A stretch of 64,000 bases of DNA from Flaccisagitta enflata (lineage: Eukaryota; Chaetognatha; Sagittoidea; Aphragmophora), in NCBI GenBank assembly GCA_965153355.1, contig OZ231128.1, forward strand, positions 5,828,001-5,892,000, read 5' to 3'. Positions 41,548 through 51,881 of the stretch are shown here, piece by piece (position 1 is the stretch's first letter; each line of letters starts with the position of its first letter). The notes under the pieces are model-generated. The model saw nothing but the letters and a program-made list of their open reading frames with translations. It searched no databases and had not been told where the DNA came from. Made by a program: the position numbers and the translations under genes.

Positions 41548-41815
41548 CCCCTGGCCCTCTCAGGCCTGAAATCTGTCCTCTCAGGCCTAAAATCTGCCCT
41601 CTCAGGCCTGAAATCTGCCCTCTCAGGCCTTGAATCTGAGAGGACAGATTTCAGGCCTGAGAGGGCAGATTCAAGGTCTGAGAGGACAGGTTTTAGGCCT
41701 GAAAGGGCCAATTTCAGGCCTGAGAGGGCAGATTCAAGGCCTGAGAGGGCAGATTTCTGGCCTGAGAAAGTAGATTTTGGGCCTGAAAGGGCAGATTTCA
41801 GGCCTGAGAGGGCCT
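41548..41815. repeat. 21-bp minisatellite that switches strand
   Basis: Units read CAGGCCTGAAATCTGCCCTCT up to about 41636 and then the reverse complement, AGAGGACAGATTTCAGGCCTG, up to 41815. The flip makes a 260-bp palindrome-like core. Confidence 0.9.
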
Positions 41816-42049
41816 GGGGGGGACGGACGAATGAACGAACGAATGAAAGTCACCGGTGTTCTACAGGACTTTGTCCCCTTCGGGGCTGCTGCTCAAAAAA
41901 GGGAAGATTCAAAATATTATACATACTAAGTATAGATATTGACAAGACTAAAGATGTGGTGTGGAAAGAGGCACAAAATTGTGAAGTGACACAAAGTGGC
42001 AGTGGAGCTAAAACTCAAGAAGCCAGCGATGGAAGTCACCGCTGTAGGC

Positions 42050-42310
42050 CGTAGGGCGGCGGGGGAGAGTGGCGCGGGAAGGCGGCGGGGGAAGGCGGGG
42101 CGGGAAGGTGATGGGGAAGGTGGTGGGGGAAGGCGGCGGGGGAAAACGGCACGGGAGAGCGGGGGAAGGTGGCGAGGGAAATGGCGCGGGAGAGCAGCGC
42201 AGGAGAGCGGCGCAGGATAGCGGCGGAAGAGAGTGTCGCGGGAAGGTGGTGGGGGAAGGCGGCGGGGGAGAATGGCGTGGAAAGGCGGCACGGGAAGCCG
42301 GCGAGAGAGG
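42050..42310 (+). repeat. G-rich GGCGGGGGAAGG degenerate repeat
   Basis: About 260 bp of strongly G-biased DNA built of GGCGGGGGAAGG and GGCGCGGGAGAGC units. Open frames on both strands are products of the bias. Confidence 0.8.
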
Positions 42311-42599
42311 CGTGGCCTTAGCTTAGGCTGGATGCTTATATCCAAATGCGTTTCTCAATCCTCGATGGGAAATCTACTCCTCTTTTGCCTTTGATGCCGC
42401 TGAATGTGTCGCCCCAAGAAAGGCTCCATGTCCAAAGATTCCCTTATGGGAGTGAAGCAATTAGTGGAATTAAAGGATACCATAATATGAAAGTCTTTTC
42501 TTTTATGTGAGGATGTTGGTAATTTGTGTATTGAAACAGAACTTACTAATTGATATTAACGATGGGCTTATCTGTTGTTGGATATAGTGTTGCTACTTG

Positions 42600-42705
42600 C
42601 TGTTGAGACCCGTTCCTACCCCTAAGCCCTAGCTAACCCTCTCCCAAACTTTATCTCCAACCCTAACTCCACCCCTAACTCTAACTCATTACCCGCTCAA
42701 AAACA
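42600..42705 (+). repeat. Degenerate CCCTAA-like stretch
   Basis: CCCCTAAGCCCTAGCTAACC, CCAACCCTAACTCCACCC and CTAACTCTAACTC resemble decayed telomere-type repeats but never form two perfect adjacent units. Confidence 0.4.
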
Positions 42706-42849
42706 CTTCAAATCAAAAGACACGGATTGATATGGCAACGGAGACAATAAAATCAATGGCTACAGACATTTCAGGACATTGGCGGTAAGGCAGGTTCATT
42801 ACATGGCATGGTAGTTTTTACTTCAGTGGGTTTGAGTTTCGTTTTACTT

Positions 42850-43108
42850 TGGGTGTGTTTCTACTAGAAACTAGAAACTTTCTAGTCATGGAACTGCGTT
42901 TTTAATTGGCCACTCTGACGCTCGCTACATTTGTTCGCTCGCAACACTCACTCGGCTTATTCGCTCTGCAGCGCTTTGCGCTTGCTCTGTCTATGGGCTC
43001 GCTGACTCTCTTGTAGGACAATTGAAAATTGTGAATACATGTCAACGTTGTAAACGCGTTCTGTGGGAGCAAACGCGTTTTTGATCGTCACTAGAAACAC
43101 GCCCTTTG
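42850..43108. mobile_element. GAGCGAGC-family element
   Basis: Ends GGGTGTGTTTCTACTAG and, reversed, GGGCGTGTTTCTAGTGAC; inside, CTCGCTACATTTGTTCGCTC and similar C-G-C-T-C words, AACGCGTT motifs near the right end. Related to 48362-48597 (inverted) and 54004-54475. Confidence 0.65.
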
Positions 43109-43347
43109 AGCATTAGTGTGCATCGTGCCGTGCATAATTTCTTCTTTTCCCCCTCTCGCGTCGCCAGTCGATTTATTGTTCTCTCTTCCTAGTTTCTTAT
43201 TCCCGGGAGGAGTCTAGTCTTTGTCTTTGAACATTAATCATTCTCCTTAAAGCGGTGCGAAGAGACAATGAATGAGGTGCGAAATAAAGTAAGTCTCGAG
43301 AAAGTGAGTCATCCAAAGGGAGAAATCCATAGTGGACTGCGTTCAGC

Positions 43348-43500
43348 CTTTTTAGCCGCGGACTCGCAACTCTACACCCCGCTTTGTCGGTCGGTCGGTC
43401 GGTCCGTCTATTGGTCACACTTTACTTTTTCTGCTCCAGCCCAAATCCTTTACTAACTTCATTTATTGCCCCTGCCCATCCGTAGTAGTATCCGACCTTG
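43348..43500 (-). mobile_element. HINE-like element, GTTGCG/GTCGCG hybrid
   Basis: Left TTTTTAGCCGCGGACTCGCAAC, GTCGGTCGGTCGG tract, CACACTTTACTTTTTC, right GCCCCTGCCCATCCG and AGTATCCGACCTTG. The subterminal motif is eroded. Confidence 0.6.
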
Positions 43501-43694
43501 TTTCAGTGAAAATTGAAACAATATCCCTCGCTAAATAACCGCCCCCCACTGAAATTTTGCGCAAGACGGTCTCGTGAATCCCCTCCATTGAAAAGCAAAT
43601 GATTAAACGTTATGTTGCTACAACAGTCATAGTAATGATTTCCACATGAGCCTGAGAACTGTCCAATTCTGAGTAGGTGTACAACCCCGACATT

Positions 43695-44047
43695 TACCGT
43701 ATTTCTGGCATTTATCGCCCTTCTCTAATTAGCGCCCCCCTCCTCTTTTCAGGGAAGAATGAGCTAATAATAACAAAGATTTTCGAAAGAAAAAAAAATC
43801 ATGGAAAAGTCAGTAGATATCTGAATTTTTAGAAAAATCACATCAGAATTTGATGCAATGCAACAAAATTTTCTCTTTTTAAGTGAATTACTGATTTGAA
43901 TTGTAAAAAACATTGTCAAGATGTATAAATTTCATTATTGAGACATTGCTAATTAGTGAATAGGGGGCGCTAATTGCAGGTTTAAAATAACAATGTTTCA
44001 TTTCAATTTCAAAAGCGCCCGGGGCGCTAATTACAAGAAATACGGTA
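43695..44047. mobile_element. TACCGTATTT MITE, copy 1
   Basis: Ends TACCGTATTTCTGGC and GAAATACGGTA, GCGCCC/GGGCGC blocks just inside. About 350 bp. The 15-bp AACCCCGACATTTAC flanks it on both sides (43683-43697 and 44056-44070), longer than a TA duplication. Confidence 0.75.
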
Positions 44048-44261
44048 CTGAGTTTAACCCCGACATTTACAAAAAACAAACAAAACCACGAAACCAGTCT
44101 CCATTCAAGTGGAAGGCCGTCGATTATTACTGTTGAGCAGCGTCAACATAAAAACCAAAACCCAAAAACAACATCGTAAAGTGTGGCACAATGGTGATGT
44201 TGTGGGACCTCTGCGCATTGGGACGGTTTTGCGGAATCTTTATCCTCTTCCTCTTCAAGTT

Positions 44262-44320
44262 TCAAGTTGCGGGCACGCAACTTTATAAGTCGGTCCATTT
44301 GTTTATGCCATGCCTCCGCC
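44262..44320 (-). mobile_element. HINE-like 3' end only
   Basis: AAGTTGCGGGCACGCAACTT (perfect palindrome arms) and TATAAGTCGGTCC. The tract is short and the 5' end absent. Confidence 0.5.
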
Positions 44321-44462
44321 TGTCTAATGTCAATTTTATAGTTGATAGTATTACTTGTAAATAACTATAATGAGTAAATTTGGTCTTTTGTTATTTTGTA
44401 ACTGTGTATGAAAAGTGTAAGTTTAGCAACCCATTCTTGCCCTTTTGGGTTTGGTTTTCTTC

Positions 44463-44607
44463 TTCTTCCTCCTCTTCCTCTACTTTTTCTGCTTCTTCTT
44501 CTTCTCCTGCTTCTTCTCCTTCTCCTTATTCTTCTTCTTCTTCTTCTTCTTCTTCTCCTTCTTCTTCTTCTTCTTCTTCTTCTTCTTCTTCTTCTTCTTC
44601 TTCTTCT
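44463..44607 (+). repeat. TTC trinucleotide microsatellite
   Basis: About 145 bp of CTT/TTC. A 60-bp piece after it (CTTAAACTTCTGAATCTTTC with CTCTTTTGCCTTAGAT) is tandemly repeated at 44617 and 44737. Confidence 0.9.
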
Positions 44608-44920
44608 CCCTTCCTTAAACTTCTGAATCTTTCCTCTTTTGCCTTAGATACTCCATGTTTTCTTCTTCCTTCTAAAGACTAAAGACTAAAGACTTCTTCT
44701 TTCTTTTCCTTCTTCTTCTCCTTCTTCTCCTTCTTTAAACTTCCGAATCTTTCCTCTTTTGCCTTAGATGCTCCATAGAGTTTTCTTCTTCCTTCTAAAG
44801 ACTCTCTCCGGATTCTTTTTGGCAAATTCCTAATCGTTTTTTTTTTCTCTCGTCATTCAGTGGAAACAATTTGTTTGGCATAAAAAAAAGTTGGATTAGC
44901 GACATTTCGTCCTCTACATT

Positions 44921-45140
44921 AACTTGGCGGGTATGCGTTTACATGCGACCTTAGTGCTCATGCATTGACATTCACTTGTCGGGTATGCATTTACATGCGA
45001 CCTTAGTGCTCATGCATTGACATTCACTTGGCGGGAATGTGTTTACATGCGACCTTAGTGCTCATGCATTGAACTTCACTTGATGGGTATGCATTTACGA
45101 CCTTAGCTTGCTCAGTGCTCATGCATTGACAGCATGACTC
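44921..45140 (+). repeat. 52-bp tandem repeat, four copies
   Basis: Units start with CTTGGCGGGTATGCGTTTAC at 44923, 44975, 45027 and 45079. Each contains ACATGCGACCTTAGTGCTCA and TGCATTGACA. The fourth unit is diverged and has an extra GCTTGCTCA. Confidence 0.9.
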
Positions 45141-45166
45141 GCACTTGGTCTTAAGTTTCAAACAGG

Positions 45167-45477
45167 GGTATATATTGTTGCATGACCTTTGTTTTCTTTC
45201 CCCCCCCCCCCCCCGGTCCTTTGATTTTCTTCCCGCAGGGTCGAACTACATTTAATTTTCTTCCCCTTATACCCCCTATATAGTAATACATTTGTTTAAA
45301 TAGTGTAAAATAGTGTTTTAGTACCTAAATATTACATTCTAGTACTGCCAAAAATGTGAAATCTTCTATATTTTTAATCTTTTCATTTTCCCACCGTTTG
45401 ATTTACTTCCCCATTTCCAAATCTTTTGATTTTATTCCCCCCCTGCTGGGGTATGGAATATGCAACTATATACAGGC
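45167..45477 (+). mobile_element. hAT-like MITE copy
   Basis: Begins CAGGGGTATATATTGTTGCA and ends TGCAACTATATACAGGCCT. The internal order (CTTTGATTTTCTTCCCC, CCCTATATAGTAATA, TACTGCCAAAA) follows the copy at 2968. Flanks AGTTTCAA and AGTTTAAA look like an imperfect 8-bp duplication. Confidence 0.8.
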
Positions 45478-46075
45478 CTAGTTTAAAATGTGCGTTTATT
45501 ATCTTAGTTTTGGTTAATTGACAGCAATTTGAACCACAACGTCTCAATAGAAGTAAAAATCTAACATTTATGTATTTGAAATAACATATTTGAAGAAATA
45601 CATCATCTTCGGTCAGGTCGAGTAAAAGACTTCACCTCCATACTGCCCTAACTTTTACGTTCATTTTCAAATTTTTGTTGTTTTTTATAATCTTATTTTA
45701 CTGAATTTCGTCTGTAATATACATTGATCATTTGGAAAAACCTCACAAACTCAACCAAAACAAACATGTCTGAAAAGATATTGATTCACCTAATTGTGCC
45801 AAAAACGACTACTTAAACTTGATTAAAGCAATAAATATGAAAACATTTTTTAGCCCTTATACTTTTATTCAATATTTCCCAACACATTAAAGACTGAAAA
45901 ACGATGAAAAAGTAGTGTCATGGATGCATGGACAGACAGACCGACGGACAGATGGATCGATAAAACGGTGTGTAGAGTAGCGTAGTCGCGTCAACCTAGA
46001 AAAAACGTATACCAACACCAAGAGAATTCATTGATTTACCAAATAATAATTAAAACATTGTTTTGAAAGTGTTAG

Positions 46076-46425
46076 TACCGTATTTGCTCTGTTTAACGCC
46101 CCTCCCCCTCTATTTAGCACCCCCTTCTTTTTCCTCAATGAGTCAAAAAATAATTGTGAAATCCAAAGGGAAAATAGTTACAAAATCAAGATAAAGTTTT
46201 TCTCTTGCTGCATTAATCAATAAGTTCTAAGGAAAAATACAAAAACTATTTTCAGAATCTATGAATTCTTTAAATTGCCACATAAATATGATGAGAAATC
46301 ATCAAAATTGTCAGATATCTCCATACTCTAGTTTTAATGGGGGGGGGCGCTCATTAGAGCAAAATATGAAATTTTCAATTTCAATTTCAAAAGCGCCCAG
46401 GGCGCTAATTAGAGCAAATACGGTA
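46076..46425. mobile_element. TACCGTATTT MITE, copy 2
   Basis: Ends TACCGTATTTGCTCTG and AGAGCAAATACGGTA, with ACGCCCCTCC and GGGCGCTAATTAGAGC inside. The interior motif CAATTTCAATTTCAAAAGCG is shared with copy 1. Confidence 0.8.
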
Positions 46426-46572
46426 GGTGATAAAACATTTTTATCTTATAAATGATTCCAGGTATCAATAGTTTAAGCAATTTTAAGCAATTCATACATC
46501 TTTCTTTTCTTGAGTTTTTTTGTTTTATACTCTTAAACCAAATTTTAAGAATCTCTTTTCCATTCGATCATT

Positions 46573-46638
46573 ACCAACGGACCAACAGATGGACGGACAA
46601 AGCTTCTCACAGAATTGTGTGTCCGCAACTAATAAGAA
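46573..46638 (+). mobile_element. HINE-like 3' end only
   Basis: GGACCAACAGATGGACGGAC, CTTCTCACAGA, GTGTGTCCGCAACTAA: decayed GTTGCG-type 3' end. Confidence 0.45.
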
Positions 46639-46787
46639 ACAAGAGGACACTTTTTTTTTGGCTAGTTTCGGCTTAACTAGTAATATGGGCCTGAACCAAA
46701 GAAAATTCATCATCGTGAGACATTGCTGGTCACTGTAGCTTTTTTCGTAAAGAAATGCCACAGGTTTGAAGAAAAAAAACGTTTCGA

Positions 46788-46912
46788 TTTTTAGTCGCGT
46801 GCACGCGACTCTACAACCCGCTTTGTCCGTCCGTCCGTCTGTCGGTTGGTTGGTCCGTCGGTCAGTCGGTCGGTGGATCGGTGATGTTTTAAAATATAGC
46901 CCCTGCCCACCC
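46788..46912 (-). mobile_element. HINE-like element, subfamily A, partial
   Basis: TTTTTAGTCGCGTGCACGCGAC, GTCCGTCCGTCCG tract, then GCCCCTGCCCACCC; the subterminal motif and CTTG end are missing. Confidence 0.6.
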
Positions 46913-46938
46913 AATGAGCAATTTTAGTCTATCCATTT

Positions 46939-47140
46939 CTAGTTGCGGACACGCAACTCTATGAGAGGCTTTGTCCGTTGGTCCGTTGGTCCATCACGCT
47001 CAAGTTGAAAACACGAAAACGCGTATATATGATAGTGCAGTTGTTCTTGTGTGTGTATGTGAGTGCGTAACAGGAGTGGTTGGGGGTGGGGTTGGGGCGA
47101 GACTGGAGGTTGGATGCGCCTGCCCACCCATCCGCAACGG
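46939..47140 (-). mobile_element. HINE-like element, GTTGCG subtype
   Basis: GTTGCGGACACGCAAC palindrome, TGAGAGGCTTTGTCC, tract, a G/T-rich interior, then CTGCCCACCCATCCGCAAC. Same interior as 10785-11003. The subterminal TCCGCAAC matches the palindrome arm. Confidence 0.6.
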
Positions 47141-47173
47141 TTTTGTGACCCTGCGCAAAATAAAAAAAAATTT

Positions 47174-47417
47174 CGTCTGTCCGTCTGTCCATCAGTCCGT
47201 ACGTCGGTCCAAAGGTCCGTCCATCCGCATTTCTTGGTTGTTTTTAGCCACATTGAGTTTCTATACTGCAACAAATGATCAACCAACATGTTTTGAGAGA
47301 CTCCTTTACTACTCAGTCGTTTCATCCGTCTGTTTGTCCATCTGTCTTTCCATATATGTCACATGATCAATACACACAGAGATACAGTCCGGACGCATCG
47401 TTGCTCGGTCGGGCTTG
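47174..47417 (-). mobile_element. HINE-like element, subfamily E, 5' part
   Basis: Tract GTCTGTCCGTCTGTCC, interior AACATGTTTTGAGAGACTCC, then CAGTCCGGACGCATCG and TTGCTCGGTCGGGCTTG. The GATGCG palindrome end is missing. The interior is shared with 59801-60090. Confidence 0.6.
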
Positions 47418-47787
47418 TTTTATGGATAGAGCAAGTTCATCCAGCAAGGTCTCATTTGGAATATCTCTCGTAGAGCTTCCAAATGGTCATGGATTTTGTG
47501 GTGTTTTTCTCATGGGTTGTATGTGAGACACTAACAAACAAACAAGTCACGTAGTCAAATTCCGCTCTAATTTCAAACAACCACAAATTATCAGTGGGAG
47601 AATTATCATGCAACCAAGCACGGTTACACAACATCTAATTTGATGACGCTAAAAGGGAAATGTGAATGTCTGAATTGAAATTCTGCCCACGATTGAAAAG
47701 GGGGTTTTGTATTCGACAAAATTTTCACGGGCGAATTAACAACGATAAAAGTTATAGGACGAGTCTTTTCAATGAATCCAAGTCGCC

Positions 47788-47850
47788 GGAAAGTCGCCGG
47801 AAAGTCGCCGGAAAGTCGCTGGAAAGTCGCTGGAAAGTCGCTGGAAAGTC
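47788..47850 (+). repeat. 11-bp tandem repeat, AAAGTCGCCGG
   Basis: About six units: the first three read GCCGG and the last three GCTGG. Confidence 0.9.
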
Positions 47851-47956
47851 CGCTGCACAAGCTGAGCGTTAAGGAGGACAATTTTTTTGTTGGGGGCATA
47901 TTTTCAAAATAGACAAATACAACTGGTCAGGATTCAGGAATCGGTCAGACGTTAAT

Positions 47957-48300
47957 TACCGTATTTTTTGTAAAAAGCGCCCCGGGCGCTTTTGAAATTG
48001 AAATAAAACTTTGCTTTTTAACCCTCCAATTAGTGCCCCCTTTATATTGTAGATGAACTGTCATTCAGTCAATCTTTTTCATGAAAGGCTACCAAAATGC
48101 TAAATTTGACTCAAAATGGAGATGTTCCTTGCATATATGATATATCTATTTGAAAGTCTTTGAAACTGGCTCATCGTGTTGTTTTATTTCATCATTTTAC
48201 TCAATATTTCTGTTCATATCTCTTCTGAAAAGTATAACACAAAGAAAAAAAAGAGGGGGCGCTTTTTGGAGGGGGGCGCTTTTTAGAAAAAAATACGGTA
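47957..48300. mobile_element. TACCGTATTT MITE, copy 3, inverted
   Basis: TACCGTATTTTTTGTAAAAA and GCGCCCCGGGCGCTTTTGAA at the left, AAAAATACGGTA at the right. Same family in the opposite orientation. Confidence 0.8.
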
Positions 48301-48361
48301 TTCGAAATGGGCGATAAAAAAACAGCCCAAGGACGGTGCAAACTGGCGTCATTAAATGAGG

Positions 48362-48597
48362 GCGGGTTTCTAGCGAAGATGAAAAACGCGTTTGTTCACA
48401 TTGAACGCGCTCACAGTGTGAACACATATTCATGAATTTCAACTGTCCCACAAGGGGGTGAGCGAAGTGAGTGAGCGAGCCTGTAAACGGAGCGCTGCGT
48501 TGCGAGTGAGCGGAGTGAGCGGTGCGAGCGAACGAACGTAGCAAGCGACCGAGTGGCCCGTTAAAAACGCGATTGTCTCTGACTGGAAACGCCCTCT
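48362..48597. mobile_element. GAGCGAGC-family element
   Basis: Ends GGGCGGGTTTCTAGCG and, reversed, GGGCGTTTCCAGTCAG, with AAAACGCGTTTG and AACGCGATTG inside and GAGCGAAGTGAGTGAGCGAG in the middle. ATGAG occurs at both flanks. Confidence 0.65.
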
Positions 48598-49138
48598 TAT
48601 GAGTCCTAAGCCTCATTTGTGAAGCTCTGTAGTAGTTATTGACACCAGCAGAGGAATTAGTTTTGCCTATAATCTGAGAAATTTTTCAGGCAAAAAGAGA
48701 CCACATAGTGACAAGTGATTTAGACTGGAAGCTTTTAATCTCATTGCTACATAATGCATCATTGATTCTTTGATGTTTAAAACCTAATCTGAGCATCACA
48801 GGGTATTTCAGCTCAAACAACCTTTGGCTTTGATGGGGTCGAGACTGTAGAGCTCAATTCGTTCAAAAGCAAGCCTCCTTGTATGTTTTTTTCATGGCGG
48901 AATATTCTTTTCTCTTAGATAGTACATGGGCTGTTTTGCCTGTTTTATCTACTGGGAGTCTGGGATGGTTTACATTCCAAGCCCTCATTCGTACAACTTC
49001 TTCATGGATAGTTATTGATATAACAAGTGGGGAGTGGTTATAATGTGATTGCGAACCAGTGGGCAGGAGCATCCAACCCTAAGCCTCACCCCACTCCCAC
49101 CCCTACCACACACAATAACAACTGCAGTGTCAGAGATG

Positions 49139-49301
49139 CGCGTTTGCGGACACGCAACTCTATAAGAGGCTTTGTCCGTCCGTTGGTCGGTCCGTTGGTC
49201 GGTCCGTTGGTCCGTTGGTGAGCACCAGTCGAAAAGTGGGAAAACGCGCATTTCAGCCCCTGCCCACCCGTCCGCAACTGATGGCCGTGTATCCGGCCTT
49301 G
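49139..49301 (-). mobile_element. HINE-like element, subfamily B (GTTGCG)
   Basis: TTTGCGGACACGCAAC, TATAAGAGGCTTTGTCC, GTTGGTCGGTCC tract, GAAAAGTGGGAAAACGCGCA, then CCACCCGTCCGCAACTG and GGCCGTGTATCCGGCCTTG. Confidence 0.7.
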
Positions 49302-49305
49302 TTAA

Positions 49306-49412
49306 CTTTAGCGAGATGGACCAATGGACGGACACGGAGACGGACCGATCGACCGAAACACAGACGGACCGATGGACCGACAGATGGACTAAGCCTCTTA
49401 CAGAGTCCGCAA
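49306..49412 (+). mobile_element. HINE-like 3' part, decayed
   Basis: GGACGGACACGGAGACGGAC tract, AAGCCTCTTACAGAGTCCGC, AACTTA. It runs directly into the next element. Confidence 0.45.
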
Positions 49413-49417
49413 CTTAC

Positions 49418-49625
49418 AAGCCGGATACAAGGCTACCGAAGTCACGTACGGGTGCAGGGTTAGTGATGAAAAAGGCTAACTCGAGCATTTGGGCAGGAGC
49501 AGTCATGCAAAAGACGCCTAAAAACGCCGAAAAAGCAAACGGCGACCGATGGACGGACCGACGGACCGACGGACCGACAGACCGACCGACATAGCGAATC
49601 ATAGAGTTACGTGTACCCAATTAAA
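49418..49625 (+). mobile_element. HINE-like element, GTCACGTAC variant
   Basis: CAAGCCGGATACAAGGC, subterminal AAGTCACGTACGGGTG, ACGGACCGACGG tract, 3' AGAGTTACGTGTACCCAATT. Both ends have drifted from GTCGCGTGC towards GT(C/T)ACGTAC/G. Confidence 0.65.
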
Positions 49626-49645
49626 GATGGAATTTTGTCCAACAG

Positions 49646-49731
49646 GATTACTATTCGTTGCGTATCAAGACAACGGCTTAGCGATGATGGGTTGGTGTAT
49701 CGAGTTCTGCACAAATTGCTTCTGCCCATCG
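49646..49731 (+). CDS. Candidate exon, hydrophobic Cys-rich peptide
   Basis: A tttgtccaacag acceptor and perfect TCG|gtaagt donor frame 86 nt reading GLLFVAYQDNGLAMMGW, CIEFCTNCFCPS. The open frame also runs upstream through ATGGAATTTTGT into the HINE-like end. No family recognised; no partner exon identified. Confidence 0.35.
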
Positions 49732-50104
49732 GTAAGTACAAAAAACAATAAACATCCATTTAACTTATACACTCAGAAACTTTTATTTTTAAGCCGCGCT
49801 ACGTTTATTGTACAATCAAGAGAGCTCTCCATTTTGGCTTTACTTCCTCCTATTTCCGTGGCAACGAATTACAATATCATCTTGTAGATTTACACAAAGA
49901 ATCTATAGATACATTAGTGTGTATAATTCACGCAATTGTACTTTTGTGAACCGCGCCGTTTTATCATGAACAAGTCAACGATTGATTAAAATTAGAAAAT
50001 GATGTCACTTGTAATGAGAAATGCGAGAACTGATGAGCCAACAGAATGGATACATCTCGCCTGACTTTCTTCAGAGACAGTTTGCAATCGTGCAAGTATT
50101 GCCA

Positions 50105-50393
50105 TGCATTTCCGTTGAAGGTATTGTATTTTGATCTTTTTCACCAACAGCTTTTTAGGCACCTATTAGAAGTTATTGGAACCAAGACCCACGAATTTCG
50201 CAGAGAATACTAAATATTCATTTTACTTCAAACTGATGTCATGAACAAACCATTCAACTCAGACCCATGAAATTTTGATGTAAAAAACGTCAAGCATAGC
50301 ACTATAAGAGAAAACTGATTCCAAGTCATGAAAATGAAGCATCAAGGAGTAAAAGCTTGATACTTTTTTGCATTTGACAATGTTCACCCTGTA
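50105..50393. mobile_element. TA-target MITE, one end
   Basis: The right end ATGTTCACCCTGTA, with AGTAAAAGCTTGATAC before it, resembles the right ends of the MITEs at 37160 and 39237. The left end was not found. Confidence 0.4.
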
Positions 50394-50677
50394 TCGTCGC
50401 GGACGGGTGAGCAGGGGTATACATCCTTAGGACTAGTGGGCATGAGGACTAGAGGGTAGAAGGACTAGTGGCTGTTAGTACTAATGGGTCAGTAGGACTC
50501 CTGGGATGTAGTACCCAGTATTGTACTGTAGGACTACTGGACCGCACCCTCAACACTCACATACTTGCGCATGGCATCTCAAATGCGCGTTTTCACACTT
50601 TTTGACTCGTACGGGACGGACAGACGGACCGACAGACAAACAAAGTCTCGCTTAGAGTCGCTAGACCGCCCTAAAAA
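50394..50677 (+). mobile_element. HINE-like element with AGGACTAGTGG interior
   Basis: Subterminal CGTCGCGGACGGGTGAGC, a degenerate AGGACTAGTGG/AGTACTAATGG tract (50427-50545), GACGGACAGACGGACC, and a 3' end GAGTCGCTAGACCGCC. Family-specific interior. Confidence 0.55.
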
Positions 50678-50758
50678 AGAAAATAGAAAAAGAAGAGAGA
50701 GAGGGAGAAGAGATGGAAAGAGAAGGAGTAAAAGAAGAAAGAGAGGGAGAACAAAGAT

Positions 50759-50963
50759 AGGAAGAAGAAGAAGAAGAAGAAGAAGAAGAAGAAGAAGAAG
50801 AAGAAGAAGAAGAAGAAGAAGAAGAAGAAGAAGAAGAAGAAGAAGAAGAAGAAAGAGCAGAAGGAGAAGAAGAAGGGGAAGAAGGAGAAGAAGAAGGGGA
50901 AGAAGGAGAAGTAGGAGTAGAAGGAGAAAAAGAAGAAGAAGGAGAAGAAGAAAAAGAAGAAGA
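50759..50963 (+). repeat. GAA trinucleotide microsatellite
   Basis: About 200 bp of AAG units, the last third interrupted by GGAGAAGAAGAAG blocks. A HINE-like element begins exactly at its end. Confidence 0.95.
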
Positions 50964-50964
50964 A

Positions 50965-51124
50965 CAAGGCCGGATACACGGCCAAAACCAGTTGCGGACG
51001 GGTAAGCAGGGGCGGAAATGCGCGTTTTCACACTTTTCGACTCGTGCTTACGGACGGACGGACGGACGGACGGACGGACGGACGGACAAAGGCTCTTATA
51101 GAGTTGCGTGTCCGCAACTAAAAA
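50965..51124 (+). mobile_element. HINE-like element, subfamily B (GTTGCG)
   Basis: CAAGGCCGGATACACGGCC, CAGTTGCGGACGGGTAAGC, ACGGACGG tract of about 40 bp, TCTTATAGA, GTTGCGTGTCCGCAAC, TAAAA. A near-consensus copy set in AAG repeats on both sides. Confidence 0.8.
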
Positions 51125-51214
51125 GAAGAAGAAAAAGAAAAAGAAGTTGTAACAGTAGACGAGACTGACGAGTACGTGAGCGACTTTAACTAGTAGAAGA
51201 TTAACAATGACAAC

Positions 51215-51327
51215 AAGGCCGGATACACGACAATCCAGTCGCGGACGGTTGGGCAGGAGCAGTAATGCAAAAACCTACCTACCGACCGACACGACAAGGT
51301 GTAGAGTCGCGTGTCCGCGACTAAAAA
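51215..51327 (+). mobile_element. HINE-like element, subfamily B (GTCGCGGAC), minimal
   Basis: CAAGGCCGGATACACGAC, CAGTCGCGGACGGTTGGG, a very short ACCGACCGAC tract, GTCGCGTGTCCGCGAC, TAAAAA. At 113 bp it is the smallest complete copy and approaches the minimal set of parts. Confidence 0.75.
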
Positions 51328-51789
51328 CGAGAAAAAGAGAAATAAGCAGCAGGAATCAAGAAGAAAACAAAAAAGATCTGCGCAGCTGCTCTCTTGTTTT
51401 CATTGAGAAACGATAGTAGTGCATGACGCTCTCGTTCAGATTTGCTCAAAACTATTCTCAGTTTAATTATAGAAAGGCTAGCATCGCAAAGAAGAAAAGA
51501 AAATTTAACTTCGCATGATTACAACATCGTAGAAACCTAAAATCGTCGAAAAAAACAACATACAATGTGTTTTGATTTAGATTTTGTACTTCATAGTAAT
51601 AAAATATAATCGATCACTAGAAAGTAGAAAACGCTTGTTCAATCAAAGTACCGAAGAAATAGTCTGGTATGCTAGTATGATACTAATTGTGCGATTGAGT
51701 ACTTATGATGTTGTCTTACGAGCATCAAAAAATGATTATATAATCTGTCTTCTTCATTAGGATAGTTTAATGGTTAATGATTTGGAGAG

Positions 51790-51880
<91 letters not shown>

Positions 51881-51881
51881 A
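51790..51881 (+). repeat. GA dinucleotide microsatellite
   Basis: About 45 GA units with one CA. Confidence 0.95.

Larger units (their letters stand above)
40788..41896 (+). mobile_element. GCAGCGGCC-family element with nested MITE
   Basis: CAGGTCGCCCAAGGGCAATA at the left, broken by the MITE 40807-41396, then TATGTGGTCAGCGATAACCG, GGGCAGCGGCTCCGAAGGGG, AGTCCTGTAGAACACAG, the 21-bp array and CTACAGGACTTTGTCCCC with TTCGGGGCTGCTGC. Confidence 0.8.

Noticed and set aside
41926-42345. Arg/Pro- and Gly/Arg-rich frames at 42.0-42.3 kb
   Set aside because: Product of a G-rich degenerate repeat on both strands.
42600-42705. Interstitial telomere
   Set aside because: CCCTAA-like words are too degenerate and not in tandem register.
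50565-51031. Arg-rich 146-codon frame
   Set aside because: It starts in a HINE-like element and runs through the GAA tract.
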